NCBI RefSeq assembly: GCF_021917145.1
Contig: NC_061081.1
Span: forward strand, 2,200,058 to 2,264,057
Direction of reading: 5' to 3'
Length of the DNA stretch: 64,000 nt
DNA from: Hypomesus transpacificus
Taxonomy: Eukaryota; Chordata; Actinopteri; Osmeriformes; Osmeridae
Part shown: positions 34,301 to 48,921 of the stretch, piece by piece
Numbering within the stretch: the stretch's first letter is position 1
Layout: each line of letters begins with the position of its first letter
Translations under genes and position numbers: made by a program
The notes under the pieces: model-generated
Databases searched by the model: none
What the model was told of the DNA's origin: nothing
Seen by the model: the letters and a program-made list of their open reading frames with translations, nothing else

Positions 34301-37300
34301 TCCTTCAGATAAACTTCTATTTTCATCTTTGCTAAATGATTCTTCAAATCACTACTGATGTTTTTTTGGGGGGGAAAGGCATTGTTGAATTTTGCTCTGT
34401 TGAAAGGGAACCTTCATGATGACCACTGTAACTCGGAGTGAACCATTTAAGCGCAGCACCATTTGAATGTCATCTCTGATCATTGTTGCCACATTAGCTT
34501 GCTGCCATCCTTGAAGATCAGCAGGCCTTAGCAAGGGACTTAGAGCGACGTGTTACTGTGGGAACGCTGCGTTACTGTGGGAACGCTGCGTTACTGTGGG
34601 AACGCTGCGTTACTGTGGACCCATGAGGTTTTCGTAGGAGAAATCCCGGGTGGCAGGTTGATGCGCACTGTAACACGACCAGACTGGGGGTTCATCTTCT
34701 TTGGAGAGGCAAACAAAGAAGAAGGTATTCCAGGCAGAGAGACAATGCAGATGTGAGAAGAGGAGATAGGGGGAATAGCAGAGAGAAGTGTCCACCATGT
34801 ACATGAGAACACACACAGAGCTGTGTAGCAGAAACACAGGACATACAGGGCTTGAGAGGCGTGGGGAGATGGGTGCTGGATGAGACGACACAGAGCTGTG
34901 TAGCAGAAACACAGGACATACAGGGCTTGAGAGGCGTGGGGAGATGGGTGCTGGATGAGACGACACAGAGCTGTGTAGCAGAAACACAGGACATACAGGG
35001 CTTGAGAGGCGTGGGGAGATGGGTGCTGGATGAGACGACACAGAGGTACAAAGAGAAGCCAGTACATCAACAGGAGACCGTGGTCCAACCAGCTTCTTTA
35101 GGGGGATGGGGGTCAGGAGGTGGGAGGGATCAGACAACATGCAAGAGCAGATCTGCAGTGCAACCACCACTGAAAATATGAGAGCTGGTTCCTTTCAGAC
35201 CAATGGAAAAGAAAGAGGCATTCTTGGGTTTCTGTAAAAGTTCTTAAAATGCCTTCAGACTGGCCTACCTTTGAGATCGTTTTTTTTTCTTCTTAATATC
35301 GGCTAGGCAGGGGGTGACTATTACGGAGATCTGTGAATCTGGCTGAAAATTCTGACGGAAACATCTGTCAACATGCAGACAGGTAAGTTAGAGTTAAATG
35401 TGTGACTTTCTCCCCTGTGACATTATAACCCCTGCTATAGATCTCCTCAACTCTCTCCACTTGAAAAAATAATTCATCAAAAAAAATGAATAACCCTCAG
35501 AAAGTTTAAAACAAGAAATTGCAAAAAATGTGTTTTCATGTCTCTCATTCTACCCTTACATGTACATTGTAGCAGACTGTGCTGGTGGTCTGTGACCCAG
35601 TCCTCACATGCACGGGCCTGGGACACCATCCAGCACAACTCAAATCTCATATCTGCTCACTTATTATCTCTCTTTCTCTCTCTCTTAGGGGTGTCGTGCA
35701 GTCAGTCAATCACGTTGGAAATGTACCTTTTCTTCCCATTTCTGGCAGGCTTCTGAGATCCGTCATCCGAGAAATTAATGGGACCGGTCCAATTTCCTGT
35801 CTCGTCCCCTTTGAGGCGGCTAAACTGTTGCGCACTAATAAGAAAATGAGTCAGTTTATTGAGATTGATTGTGATACTGTGTTCATTAGCTGACAACAGC
35901 CAAACACACACACACACACACAACTTGATTGCGTGCACACACATTATTTCCATATGCGCTCACACACACACATACTTGTGCAAACGCACACACAGTCAGA
36001 AGAATCAGCTGTTTTTGCCTTTAGTAAAACAGCCTGTTAGAATAAAATGGCACAGCAAACGTTAGAATGTGAAGCGAACCTTCGACTGTTATGCAGTAAG
36101 TCGCTACTGTTTGGGATGTGGCACAAAAAGTGGCATGAGCATTTCCCATCAATAAACACAAAAAGGACAGTGCTTATTTAACACTGAAATAATAATGGTG
36201 GTTTAAGTGCACACATTTGCTTTGCCTGTGAGGGTTCAAATCTAACCAAAGAACGATGAGACGTAGAACTTCAAGAGACCACCGGTGGAATTCAAAAGAA
36301 AGTCTAAATCAACGACGAACCGAGATGGAAATGTGCAGAAAAGCTGAAAATCGAAGTGAATTCTTCGATAGGGGCCATCTGCTGCTGCTGGCGCCTCGCC
36401 TGGTACCAGTCTCTAGAAGCCATCTGAACTCAGCACAGACAGGAAACCCTGCTTCAATACCAGTTTGGCTGGCATTTTCCAGGCCCTTCAGTAGAAACAT
36501 GGCAAGTGGCCTTGTACGGTCTTAAGCCGTTTTTATTGAGCCAATATTGATCCAAATGATCTTTCTAACCCTACGTTTTACCCGTTAACAATATAATGTG
36601 CCACTCCCAACATATCAAGGCAGCATTTACAGTGTATCCTAGTTTGTTATGCACATGCACAAAACGAGACAAACAAATCCAATTTGTGATACAATGGATT
36701 AGATCTCACGGCCAAATCTTGTTGACAGGAACGGTTAAAGGAAGGGTCAATATGGCCAAATACGTAACGTTTTGCAGATGACGGCCACGTCTACGCCTCC
36801 TTTGAGATGTGAATAGCACCTGTACCGTCCGCTGCTTTGATATGGCCCCATGTTGAAGAGAGCAGCCTCAGGCTCTCTGCCAAACAGGTGGGAAAAGACA
36901 CACAGAACGTATCAAAATTCAAACCAACTCCAAATCAATCACATATACGTGTATATCAATACAGAATACATAAGAATACACCGGGCTGAAAAGTTAATAT
37001 TTGAGATTCATTCGGAAAGGCTGCTTTGCAAATGCTTCGGACTCATATTTCCATGATTGGCACGTGGGTGGTAATAGATGTACCACTTAAGAACACTAAC
37101 AGAGTCATTGTCTCCCACGTAGGTGCTCTCTAACCACATTACGCCTTTAAACAAACACTTATGGCTCTGTGGCAATACGGCAGCTCCCACTCACTCCGCT
37201 GAGTGCTGCTTCAACATCTCAGTGACACATGGAGAACAGCAGGTGAACCGGACCTTCCTTTTACGGATTCACAGACTGACCAGGACAAGAAACTAGATAC

Positions 37301-40300
37301 CAGGAGATACCCAGTGGAGAACAAAGGACATTTTCAAAATCGGACAGGATGTTAAATCAAAATGGCACTCTTTAGACTTTACCATCCTTTCAGTTCAATT
37401 AAGTCGCTGTTTGACTGGTGCATTGGTGCTGTTCGATACATCCATACTGTTTAAACCAAGCCGTTGTGGGATTGTAATCTATTTACCGGTCGTTCCTTGT
37501 TTCCTTTACATTGTTCGGAACAGGAGGCAGAACACCACACAGTAGCCCCAAGGCACACGCCCTGACATGCAGGAAGTGCTCTGAAGTCTCATCCAACCAC
37601 GGTCATTGTAAGTGTGGTATGGAGACAGACATGAGTAGGGTTCAAAACATCGACCTCCCAGGATACTTACTCTACTCGGTCTGGCTTTGCTAAGAGCCTA
37701 CTCAATGAGGGCAGGAAGGGTGGGGGGGGCATCAATATTTATGAATACAATTTGACTACATCTACACTTCTATGTACTCTCTGGTTTAGGATGTCTACCG
37801 GGAATCGCCATGCTGCGACATGGCAAAAATGTAAAATACTTTATTTGGCATCTTGACTATCTAGCAAGATAGTAGCGTCAACGTGTACGGTTCAGTACTG
37901 TTTTGAAGGAGTAGCGTTGTAGTCATTCACTGCTGGGGTGATTTGTGGCTCTCTCCATGTTCCTAGGATTGGAAGTTGAGCTAGGTGGTGTCTTTAACCC
38001 AGGCTCTCCACCCCCTTCTCCCGCCCTCTCAGAAGGAGCCTGTAGAACCCTGCTGAGAGTATTTTTAGGCACTGCCCTCCGCGGGCGAGCCAAGTGAAGA
38101 TGAGAGAAGATAATGTGCCTCTCTCCGTAAACTGGGTCACTCCCTGTGTATTATTTAATAACTTTTTTTTCTTTCGATTCCAAGTGTTTCATACCGTTCT
38201 TATGGTCTCTCTTGCTCTCTCTCTCTCTCCTATCTGACTCTGCTTCTCTCTCTCACCCTGTCTCTATATATATCCCTTCCTGCTCCCTCCCCTACTCTTC
38301 TTTATCTCTTCCTTCCGTTCCACCTCCTTCAGTACACAGCTTGGAGGGCTGGTTATTAATGTCAAAGTCGATGGGGAGGGCATCATGCTACATGATACAC
38401 CCAGTGGACATTCACAGTGGAGATTTATCTACAGGCTAGAATCCGACCCGGCTCCTCAGCTCCCTCCTGTAACAAACACGTGTTTACACCCAAAATGGGG
38501 TCGTCTTCGAACAGCCTAATGAGGGCACACTTCCTCCCTGAAGCCCTCGGTCACGTCACCTCTACTTTGTCTTGTTGGGAGAACCAACCCCAAAATTCCA
38601 AATCGAAACCAGCCATGGCCCACGTCTTAGCTGATGGGTATGAGCCTGTTCCGGGCATTACTACCTGTGTCAGAAGGGAGTCACAGCTACCATAGAAACT
38701 GTGGGGGGTTAGGAAGGGGGGGTGGGGGTGCTAGCATCCAAGATGCTGCAGAAAATCTGTGTGCTGGCGTGATTTGACGTACAGTAGGGACTGTGTTTTC
38801 TCCCCTGCCGTCAGCCCACCATGCTTTGGTGATTAGCTGAGATCAGTAGATCCTGGGAGACAGGATGAGGCAGAGATACAGTCCCGCTGCAGGGGAAATA
38901 ACCTGGAGCGTGAGGGGAGGGGCGGGCGGGCCGACACTTACACACACACACTGCGCCTGTTGTCATGGTTTCAGGGCAGCGGAATATCTTACAGTGACAT
39001 CATCTCCAACAAAGCACCCACGCTCACTGTCTCTCTCTCTCTCCTTCTCTGACACACTCGTAGGCCTACACACAATACATACATGTTGAAAACCACACGC
39101 CTCGCGCTCCCGCTTGCAGACAAACACACACAAACCTCTCCGTCACATACACATACATTTGCAGACCCGCACACAATACATACATGTTTAGGTACACATA
39201 CACACACTTGCTCTCCTTAACACTTAGGTGTGTGCAGACAGAGCGTAGCAAAATGTCTGCCGTTGCTCAATGGTTCCCGTGGTGCAGCCCAGTCCCCCTC
39301 TCTCTGCCGTGCTGAGTGCTTTAAGCGTGGGGGACCGGCTGAGAGAGGTGCTGCTGAGGATAGATTCATGCCATCTCAGCCCCAGGGCCTGGATGCCATG
39401 AATTCACCAGGCTGGCCTGGGCAGTGGGCAGCGGGCAAGGGGCAGGGGGGACAACACTGGTGAGGGTGCATTGGGCTGGAGGGGCAGGGGGCAGTTAGAA
39501 TGCAGTACATGTATGAGGCAAGTATGAGACAAGTTCATAATGTACTGTCTAAACTCTCCAGAGCAGGGTGGGGTGGGGGGGAAGGGCGTGGATTGTTTTC
39601 CGTAAGATCGTATTTTTTTTCTTTTATACATTTTGTTTTAAATACAATTCATGACAGAAACATTTCTTTGTTTGCTCCTCACAAACAATGGAAAACATTT
39701 CAGGAAATCATAAAAAATGATATTCATAGACCTGACCTCCAATGGTTAGGGCTTTTATGTGATTAGTTATTGTTTTATGGAAATATGAACCTCTATCGGT
39801 AATAGATGCTCTTGCAGAGGTGTTACAAAACATTTTAGGAATGCATAGCTCTGCAGTGGCTGTTCATCTGTGCACTATGAACAGCCAACCACATCAGTGA
39901 ATGACTACTAAATTTGACAATGACCACTGTGACATGAATCCTACACATCTAATAATGTTTAACCGTTATGAATAAATTGATAATGCTAATAAACGGTGAT
40001 ATCAGCAGATATCCTTATGTAAGGTGTATGACCAGTCCATAAGGCTGAAACAGAAAATCAAATAAGGTCTTTAAAAACATAACCATACACAGCCAAAACA
40101 CTGTATATGGCATGAATGTGATGCTCCATTTTCAGAAAAATATGAAACTGAAACCTCAGGAGAATACTTTATATGCCACTGAAACATGGATGCTAATTGC
40201 TATTGTTCTGTTCTGCAATTCAGTCGTTTGCTCATTCATCCTAGCATCTTACCATTACAATTAAGTACTCTTTTTAGAACACACATTTACAGTAAAATAA

Positions 40301-40617
40301 TCATTATATGCTTACATTGTTGTAACTAGATGATAGGCTATAGTCTAACATATCATGCATTGCCTGTTGGAACATTATCATTTTTTATTGCCGTCCATTT
40401 GTCAATGCTTGTTGTTTTCTGTTCATATCCATATGAATAATCATCATAAAAAGGAATGTGTTAGCGCTTACCTTTTAATGTAATTTTTGCCATACAGAAT
40501 CTGTTGTAAAAGTGTAACCAGTCCAAAAGCGCAAATAAATATAAAACAAAGAGATCTATTGCCGAGTATATCTTTACCCGACGTTGGGTCGGAGTAGCCC
40601 ATTCTTCGGCGCAGCAT
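28361..40617 (-). CDS. st8sia5: Alpha-2,8-sialyltransferase 8E (ST8SIA5)
   Basis: A Golgi type II membrane enzyme that adds alpha-2,8-linked sialic acid to gangliosides. Coding exons: 40472-40617, 31561-31653, 30519-30605, 30212-30356, 29303-29415, 29046-29138, 28361-28823 (1140 nt, 379 residues). Exon 1 gives a short cytoplasmic tail and a signal anchor ([20 protein letters not shown]). Sialylmotif L spans exons 5-6 ([15 protein letters not shown] to CNIPPIS). Motif S is in exon 7 ([20 protein letters not shown]), followed by motif III (HHYYDN) and the VS region ([13 protein letters not shown]). The human protein starts at a Met equivalent to 40602, giving 374 residues here; the Met at 40617 adds five residues and either may be used. 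The C-terminus (TGPCR) is shorter than the human TGTCSCC. The gene lies upstream of loxhd1 in the same orientation, as in human. Confidence 0.96.
29563..30100 (+). repeat. Unclassified dispersed repeat, copy 2
   Basis: This is the diverged partner of 26088-26480, located in st8sia5 intron 4. It shares CTTGAGAAACGGGCACTCTG, TTTTTCAGTCGTGTTGAGCT and GACTGCATCACAGGCACTG. A CACCGCACTACAT unit is tandemly repeated inside it near 29956-29996. Confidence 0.68.
30663..30707 (-). repeat. SINE/LINE tail fragment
   Basis: Only the family tail is present (reverse complement of GCTCTGGATAAGAGCGTCTG), followed by TTACATTTACATT. It lies in st8sia5 intron 2. Confidence 0.75.
30840..30868. repeat. Poly(C) run
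   Basis: About 29 consecutive C residues are broken by no other base. The transcript of st8sia5 would carry the G run. A second G run of about 13 lies near 31018-31030. Confidence 0.95.
33371..33470. repeat. 20-bp tandem repeat, 5 copies
   Basis: CAGACCGGGGCTGGGCCCCT repeats five times with a 20-bp period. The unit contains the self-complementary block GGGGCTGGGCCCC, so each copy can fold into a small hairpin. Confidence 0.95.
34552..34619. repeat. 19-bp tandem repeat, 3.5 copies
   Basis: GTTACTGTGGGAACGCTGC repeats perfectly from 34552 with a 19-bp period and ends in a partial copy. Confidence 0.96.
34813..35040. repeat. 75-bp tandem repeat, 3 copies
   Basis: Units starting ACACAGAGCTGTGTAGCAG begin at 34813, 34888 and 34963, with a partial fourth at 35038. 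The period is divisible by three, so open frames pass through on both strands, but nothing else suggests coding. Confidence 0.95.
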
Positions 40618-41724
40618 CCACGGCTACCAAAAATAACAAAATTAGGATTCTCTCGATGCCACATTCAGGACAAATTGTTAATGTTTCGTCTTTGCATTAA
40701 AGAGGACATCGTCCATACAGCTACTGTCTACAGCCCGGTTACCCTTTGCTGCTGCCACAGCTCTGTTCTAATTGGTCTTGATTGAGGAGGTGTCCTTTTA
40801 AAGCAAAAACACGTCCAAACAATTTGTGAATGTAGGAAAGCCGAAGGTCAGTCTTTTGTCCTGTAGCCAACGTTCAGAGAGACTGGTACCAGTAGGCTAC
40901 CTGGTCCAAGAAAACATTATTCTAGCTCTCAAATCACTGCTGAGGCGAAAGAGGTGCGCGTGAGTAAAATTCGTAACCTGGTTTTGCACAGGTTGGTGGT
41001 GCTGATGGTGCGCCTTCTCGTGTGCGCGCAGACAGCCTAGCTAAATGCTTCGCTTATTTGTTTGGATTCCAAGTCAGGCACAATTCAAGGTCACAGTCTT
41101 GTCGGACATATAGCCTGTAACCTCTAGCCTGTAACCTCTAATCAACTCAATGTTATTCTGATCAAATAAAACCCTTTTTAATCCCTTGTGTCAATGTCCC
41201 TTCAAATTACAAGTGCCATATTTTTTCCAATACGGCCGTAGTACGTGAAGCCGAAATAATAGGCTATTCTAAACGTTTTTTTTTTTTAACACGCTCACAA
41301 GATACGCTGAATATGTCCCAAGCTATAGGTGTCTGTAACCTGCATAGTTAAGGTTTATCATATAAGATGTAGGCTTTGACTCCTTTAGTTCGGGTAGCCT
41401 ACAATATTACTATAAAGTATAACGGACCAAATTGCCCCGATTTAACACATGCTCTTGCGCTGTTCACAAATCTGCACTGCAGTTGGGGAAAATTGGAAAC
41501 ATCCTGTGACTGATCAATAGGTGTCATTCGCGTATTGACAATCAGAACAATGCGCTTTCTTATAAATCGCTGTTTGTATTAGCGCATGTTGTATTCATGA
41601 ATGGTCTTTTTACGCTTGTAAAGGGAGATGGTCTAATTGATGTTACACCGGAAGTACTACGGGAATCATTTAACGCAACACAAATTCCTTTTCCGTCCTC
41701 TTTTCATACAGCCACAGGAAGAAA
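40618..41724. promoter_or_regulatory. Divergent promoter region of st8sia5 and rpl37
   Basis: The two genes start about 1.1 kb apart on opposite strands. On the rpl37 side there is an ETS-type site CCGGAAGT (41648-41655) and a pyrimidine stretch (about 41687-41704). The stretch fits the 5' TOP initiator of ribosomal protein genes. On the st8sia5 side I see no clear core element. Confidence 0.6.
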
Positions 41725-44061
<2,337 letters not shown>

Positions 44062-44078
44062 ATGACACACTTTTGTTT

Positions 44079-44084
44079 AATAAA
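44079..44084 (+). terminator. rpl37 polyadenylation signal AATAAA
   Basis: AATAAA occurs 17 nt after the rpl37 stop codon, giving the very short 3' UTR expected of this gene. Confidence 0.9.
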
Positions 44085-44290
44085 TGTGCTGTTAATAAGT
44101 AAATGTTGTCTGGTTTCCTGTGTTTATTTACCAGAGTACATTCTCTGAAAGTCAAGTCTTTGGGGAGATGCTGCTTATCTATGGCATATGGAAAGCCCTA
44201 TTTTGCATGACATGCAGCTGCAAAAATAAAAAGGGTTCTATAAATGGCAGCCAAGAGGGAGATGTAGCAAGCCCTGGGGTGAACTTAGTA

Positions 44291-45635
44291 CAGAATCAGA
44301 AAGGGATTTATTCGCCATGAAAGTTTGCACAGACAAGGAATTTGCTTTGGCAGGAAGGTGTATACAATAAACATATAGGAATCTTAAATTTAGATATATA
44401 GTCTAACTAAACTAAGGATACATAATCTAGCAATACTGAGTGGAATACAATTAAAATAAAATGTAAGTTGCCATAAAATGAAAGTTGCCAATTTACAGTA
44501 TAAAATACAAATATTAAACGAATTGTGAATTAGTGCAAATGCAATTGTTGTAAGACATGAAGTCATTAAAGTCAGTGTGAACTCTTGGCCTTGTTGAGGA
44601 GGCCAATAGCGGAAGGGAGGAAACTGTGTGGCGTGAGATTTTGGTCCTGATGGACCGCAGCCTTCTGCCGGAGGGGAGTGACAAACGGGGAGTGTCCAGG
44701 GTGGGAGGAGTCTGCCACAATCTTCTTCGCTCGCCCCAGGGTCCTTGATGTGTCCAGGTCCTAGAGGGAAGGCAGATTGCAGCCAATCACCTTGTCCGCA
44801 GAGCGGATGATACGCTGCAGCCTGCTCTTGTCCTTGGCAGTGGCAGCAGTGTACCAGACGGTGATGGAGGAGGTGAGGATGGACTCAATGATGGCTGTGT
44901 AGAAGTGCACCATCATTGACTTTGGCAGGTTGAATTTCTTCAGCTGCCGCAGGAAGTACATGCTCTGTTGTACATGCTGCGCTGTTCTTTCTTGGTGAGG
45001 GAGCTGATGTTCAGTTCCCACTTAAGGTCCTGGGAGAGGATGGTGCCCAGGAAGCGGAAGGACTCCACAGTGTTGACTGGGGAGTCACTCAGGGTGATGG
45101 GGGTGAGTGGGCTGTGTTCTTCCTGAAGTCCACAACCATCTCCACTGTCTTAAGAGCATTGAGCTCTAGGTTGTTCTGGCTGCACCAGGTCACCAGGTTG
45201 GCCGCTTCCCACCTATAATCAGACTCGTCTCCACCAGAGATGAGCCCAATGAGGGTGGTGTCGTCCGCAAACTTCAGGAGTTTGACGGACGGATGACTGG
45301 AGGTGCAGCCGTTGGTGTACAGGGAGAAGAGCAGAGGAGAAAGGACGCAGCCCTGGGGAGATCCGGTGCTGATGGACCGGGATTCAGAGACCTGTGTTCC
45401 CAGCTTAACGCACTGCTTCCTGTCAGACAGAAAGTCTGTGATCCACCTGCAGGTGGAGTCAGGCACGTTCAGCTGGGAGAGCTTGTCCTGAAGCAGGGCT
45501 GGGAGGGTGGTATTAAAGGCAGAGCTGAAGTCCACAAACAGGATCCTGGCGTAGGATGCCGGGGAGTCCAGGTGCTGTAGGGTGAAGTGGAGGGCCATGT
45601 TGACGGCATCATCCACCGACCTGTTGGCTCTACAA
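44291..45635 (-). mobile_element. 5'-truncated non-LTR retrotransposon (Rex1/L2-like), decayed
   Basis: On the minus strand the C-terminal half of a reverse transcriptase is readable: ANRSVDDAVNMALHFTLQHL, FVDFSSAFNT, GSPQGCVLSPLLFSLYTNG and the catalytic FADDTTLIG. A thumb and tail portion in another frame follows (ILTSSITVWYTAATAKDKSR). Homology starts abruptly near 45635, as in 5'-truncated insertions. Frameshifts separate the blocks. The 3' end is near AATAAATCCCTTTCTGATTC (minus strand, about 44291), which resembles the GATTCT-type tails of Rex1-like elements. It is inactive. Confidence 0.85.
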
Positions 45636-46010
45636 AAAATTACTGAAAGTGTAGAGTAAATAATTGTGTAAGGAAGGACAGATAAAGCAAGTGGGTATAT
45701 GGTACGTGATGGACAGAACATGTACAAAATAGCCATCTAAAAGTACATCATTCTAATGAGACTTGTGGATTGTAGTAAAGAGGCATATTTTTCCCATACT
45801 GAACTGAATATTGGGAAGTCCCACAATGGAGAACATTTGTTCCCACCCCAACAACCAGACAGCTGTGCATGACAGCTGTGCATGATTCCATGCTTATGAG
45901 TTCATTTACCATGATGGCGTGACTGAAGCCCCACAGATGTCCATGCAGGCCACTTACCTTTTAAACTCTGAACTCTTGCTGTCCAGTATGCCTTAAGGGC
46001 AGTCCCTCTG

Positions 46011-46395
46011 GTGCCAACAAGAGCAACAAGTCCCTCAATAAGAGTCATTGTGTTCCTGGAGGAAACTCACATCAGGCCCAGCAAATCATTCCTAAGTACC
46101 GTTGTACTCCCGGAACAGGTGCGTCTTAAGCCTTTTCTTGAAGGTGGGGAGACAGTCAATGTCTCTGATGGAGGTGGGGAGGTGATTCCACCCATTGGGG
46201 GGCCAGACAGGAGAAGAGTTTGGGTGGGAGCGGGCGCTCCAGTTTTCCAACTTGGAGAGGACAAGTGCTTGGACTTAGCAGCTGGGTGGAATGCTCAAAC
46301 AGGTATCTCCTGATCTTCCGGATGTTGTAGAGAGTGAATCTACACGACCGGGAGACTGCAGCAATGTGGGCAGTGAGGGAGAGCTTGTCATCCAT
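46011..46395 (-). mobile_element. Fragment of an L2-like LINE
   Basis: On the minus strand, MDDKLSLTAHIAAVSRSCRF and LYNIRKIRRYLFE are typical of the post-RT region of L2-clade elements. The remaining part (46085-46270) is a repeat-like segment in other frames. It is decayed and ends about 150 bp before the chemokine promoter elements. Confidence 0.65.
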
Positions 46396-46542
46396 GGTAA
46401 CCCCAAAATATTGGTTTCATCAGTGCATTATAATATTCAAGTGGACAATTGAGCTTACTTGGACTTCTCATCCATTTAAAAGAAAAATATGTTAAAAAGT
46501 GAAAGGGAATGTTGGGATCAAGACCTATGTTGAAGGGAATGG

Positions 46543-46552
46543 GGGAATTTCC
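46543..46552 (+). promoter_or_regulatory. NF-kB site GGGAATTTCC
   Basis: This perfect kB consensus lies about 135 bp upstream of the chemokine start codon and 46 bp upstream of the ISRE. The pairing of kB and ISRE elements is a hallmark of interferon-inducible CXC chemokine promoters. Confidence 0.7.
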
Positions 46553-46598
46553 TTTGTGGGGAACATCCTGTTTTGAAAAATAAGTGATGTTGGAATCT

Positions 46599-46610
46599 GA
46601 AAGTGAAACC
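46599..46610 (+). promoter_or_regulatory. ISRE GAAAGTGAAACC
   Basis: This matches the interferon-stimulated response element consensus GAAANNGAAACY exactly, 14 bp upstream of the TATA box. Confidence 0.8.
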
Positions 46611-46624
46611 AAAATACTTGACTG

Positions 46625-46630
46625 TATAAA
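46625..46630 (+). promoter_or_regulatory. TATA box
   Basis: TATAAA stands 47 bp before the chemokine ATG, which places the transcription start near 46655 and gives a short 5' UTR. Confidence 0.75.
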
Positions 46631-46676
46631 TGGAGCCAGACTGGCTCACATCTTCATTACTTCACTTTGTATCACA

Positions 46677-48033
46677 ATGAGAGCATCCACTCTGCTCTTC
46701 CTCTGGATTGCGGTCTGCGGACTTGTACAAGCACAGTCCTCCGGTAAGACACTTTGTTGGTGACATTTGAGGCAGAATCTTTGTCATATCAAATTTCGTT
46801 TGATTGTTGAGCAACTGGAAAATTAACATTTGGAATTTAGAATCTATATACCTTCTTAATAGTGATGTTGTATTCCTGTAGTCAAGGAACTATTCTTTTG
46901 TAGCCTACTTATACACTGATTCTCTGAAATGACTTGCTATGTAAATATTGTCTGAACCATTCGAATTGAACACTCCAGATGATATGCTCCGTTGACTATA
47001 TTTGCTTAGGGCATGTTGCTATGTTCACAGGGTCAGTTGGTGGTGGCTCAGAGAAATGCCTCTGTAAAGGGAAACTGCACGATGCTGTTAGACACAAACG
47101 AATCCAGTCTGGTCCAGTTGTGCACCCCAAGACTGTCTTCTGTATGAAGATAGAAATGATGTAAGCATTAAACATTACTGAAGACATTGGAAAACTGGCC
47201 ATTATTGTTTAGAAAAGTACTCAAATGTAAATTCAGCTGCAATTTTCGAACGAGTGCCTGAAAGGAATTAGTGTTGTGGTTGGGGTGTTGTGTGTGTGTC
47301 ATGTGGGAGAGGGACAACAAGACAGGTCCACACCACACACAGATAATGACCAGAAAACAACACTGAGGAAAGAAACACAATGGGAAGGAGGAGGGGAGGA
47401 TGTCAGAGACCGTTTGAACCTTAAACAATGATCTTTATGATTTGTAGAGTCACACTGAAGAACAAGAAGCAGATATGTCTCCATCCAAACGGCAGGCAAG
47501 GGAGAAAAATCATGGAGATGATCATGTGAGACACCTTTCTATCTTTGTTTATTTTGGTATTGCATATCTTTTCTACTGTGTTTGTGAATTACTTTTCTAC
47601 TCAAATCTGTTTATGATATGAAAAGACGCACTCTGGTTGAACCTAGACGAGAAGTTCTTTTATGAAAGAAACTGACCTCTGAATTAAATGGGCTTTGTCT
47701 GAGGTTGTAGAACCAGCCTGACCACTTGTGCTGTGTTTCCCATGTAGTAAAACTAATCTATTTTTAACTGTTGAGTCTCGTAACAGTGAACATGACTAAT
47801 AATTCAGTATGAATAGCTAAGGTAAAAAGGACCGTATAATCTGACAGTGCTCATATCACTTTACAGTGAGACAGAACAAATGTGAGTAAAGCAGTGAGAA
47901 TAGTCTTTCTGATTGGTCATGTTCACTTGTTTCCTTCAGTCATGGAAACCAAGGACAGACACACAAACAAAGAAGAGCCAAGACTAACAAGAGAAGGCAA
48001 CAGAGAAAAAAGAAGGGCAACTATCCTGTCTGA
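46677..48033 (+). CDS. CXC chemokine, ELR-negative, CXCL9/10/11-like
   Basis: A secreted leukocyte attractant. Exons: 46677-46743, 47031-47160, 47448-47525, 47940-48033 (369 nt, 122 residues), with GT-AG junctions in the four-exon layout typical of CXC chemokines. A signal peptide (MRASTLLFLWIAVCGLVQAQ) precedes KCLCKG, a CXC pair without an ELR motif. The third and fourth cysteines are in KTVFCMK and QICLHPNG, and strand IEMIVTLKNKK matches the CXC fold. The C-terminus is a long basic tail (KQRRAKTNKRRQQRKKKG) suited to glycosaminoglycan binding. The ISRE and kB sites upstream suggest interferon and inflammatory induction. Which teleost CXCL subgroup it belongs to cannot be settled by eye. 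Confidence 0.9.
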
Positions 48034-48415
48034 GTGGCTCTGAGAGGAGTTGGACTGGGAAGACTGTGGTCGATACAGCCTAACACTGCCTGCTATTTCA
48101 TAAGTTCTTTGTGTGGTTACTTGGTGTGTCTGATATGTTTCAGGTGTTTTTTGTAAAAAGTGCACAAAGGTCATTTTGATCATTTTGAATGGTTGTGCAA
48201 CCATGGGAGCTTTACTATCTACGCATAACCTACCAGTATGTTATTTCATGTTTAAGATTGCTTTTGTATGATCATTTAAAAGGTACAACACTGTTTTGAG
48301 AAGAAGACATGACTGATCAAGTTAACTATGAATCCTATTTCTAACAATGGACCGTGGCATGTGGCAGTTGGCTGTCCTACTATGTGTTAACGATGTATAA
48401 CACACGTTTGTACTA

Positions 48416-48421
48416 AATAAA
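48416..48421 (+). terminator. Chemokine polyadenylation signal AATAAA
   Basis: AATAAA lies about 380 nt after the stop codon, a usual 3' UTR length for chemokines. Confidence 0.7.
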
Positions 48422-48750
48422 GTCATTTATCCAGAAACATTACATTTAATATGAAGAGTATTTGTCGTAATGTGCTGTTTGCAATTTGCTTCCTCGTGGT
48501 TTTATTTGGTGGCATTTTGTGCTTTGCTAGAATCAGTTAGGTGCACCATAGTACATTCGGCCTCCAGCATGAGGTGGACTTGAGCTATAGGATCATATGT
48601 AACCAAGATGAACAAACCCAGGAATGAAACCAAGACGCACATGGAATAACATGACTTTCTACTGTAAAATTAAACAAACAGCTTTCACTCCACGAGGACT
48701 GCATATACAGTTAAGCGTGCATGATTGTCTTGCTTCCCTTGGGACCACTA

Positions 48751-48921
48751 GATATAAAGATGGGATGAGATATAGATGTAAAGATAGGATGAGATCTAGA
48801 TGTAAAGCTGGGATGAGATCTAGATGTAAAGATGGGATGAGATCTAGATGTAAAGATGGGATGAGATCTAGATGTAAAGATGGGATGAGATCTAGATGTA
48901 AAGATGGGATGAGATCTAGAT
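48751..48921. repeat. 24-bp tandem repeat, about 7 copies
   Basis: GATGTAAAGATGGGATGAGATCTA repeats with a 24-bp period and few differences. The open frame across it (RCKDGMRS units) is a consequence of the period being divisible by three. Confidence 0.96.

Larger units (their letters stand above)
31654..40471 (-). other. st8sia5 intron 1 (8.8 kb)
   Basis: No exon of another gene is visible. The intron holds short tandem repeats at 33371-33470, 34552-34619 and 34813-35040, a CA tract near 35905-36000 and otherwise AT-rich unique sequence. The GT donor is at 40470-40471 and the AG acceptor abuts 31653. Confidence 0.7.

Noticed and set aside
34610..35170. Long open frames on both strands (up to 186 codons)
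   Set aside because: They are produced by a 75-bp tandem repeat whose length is divisible by three. There is no splice, domain or codon support.
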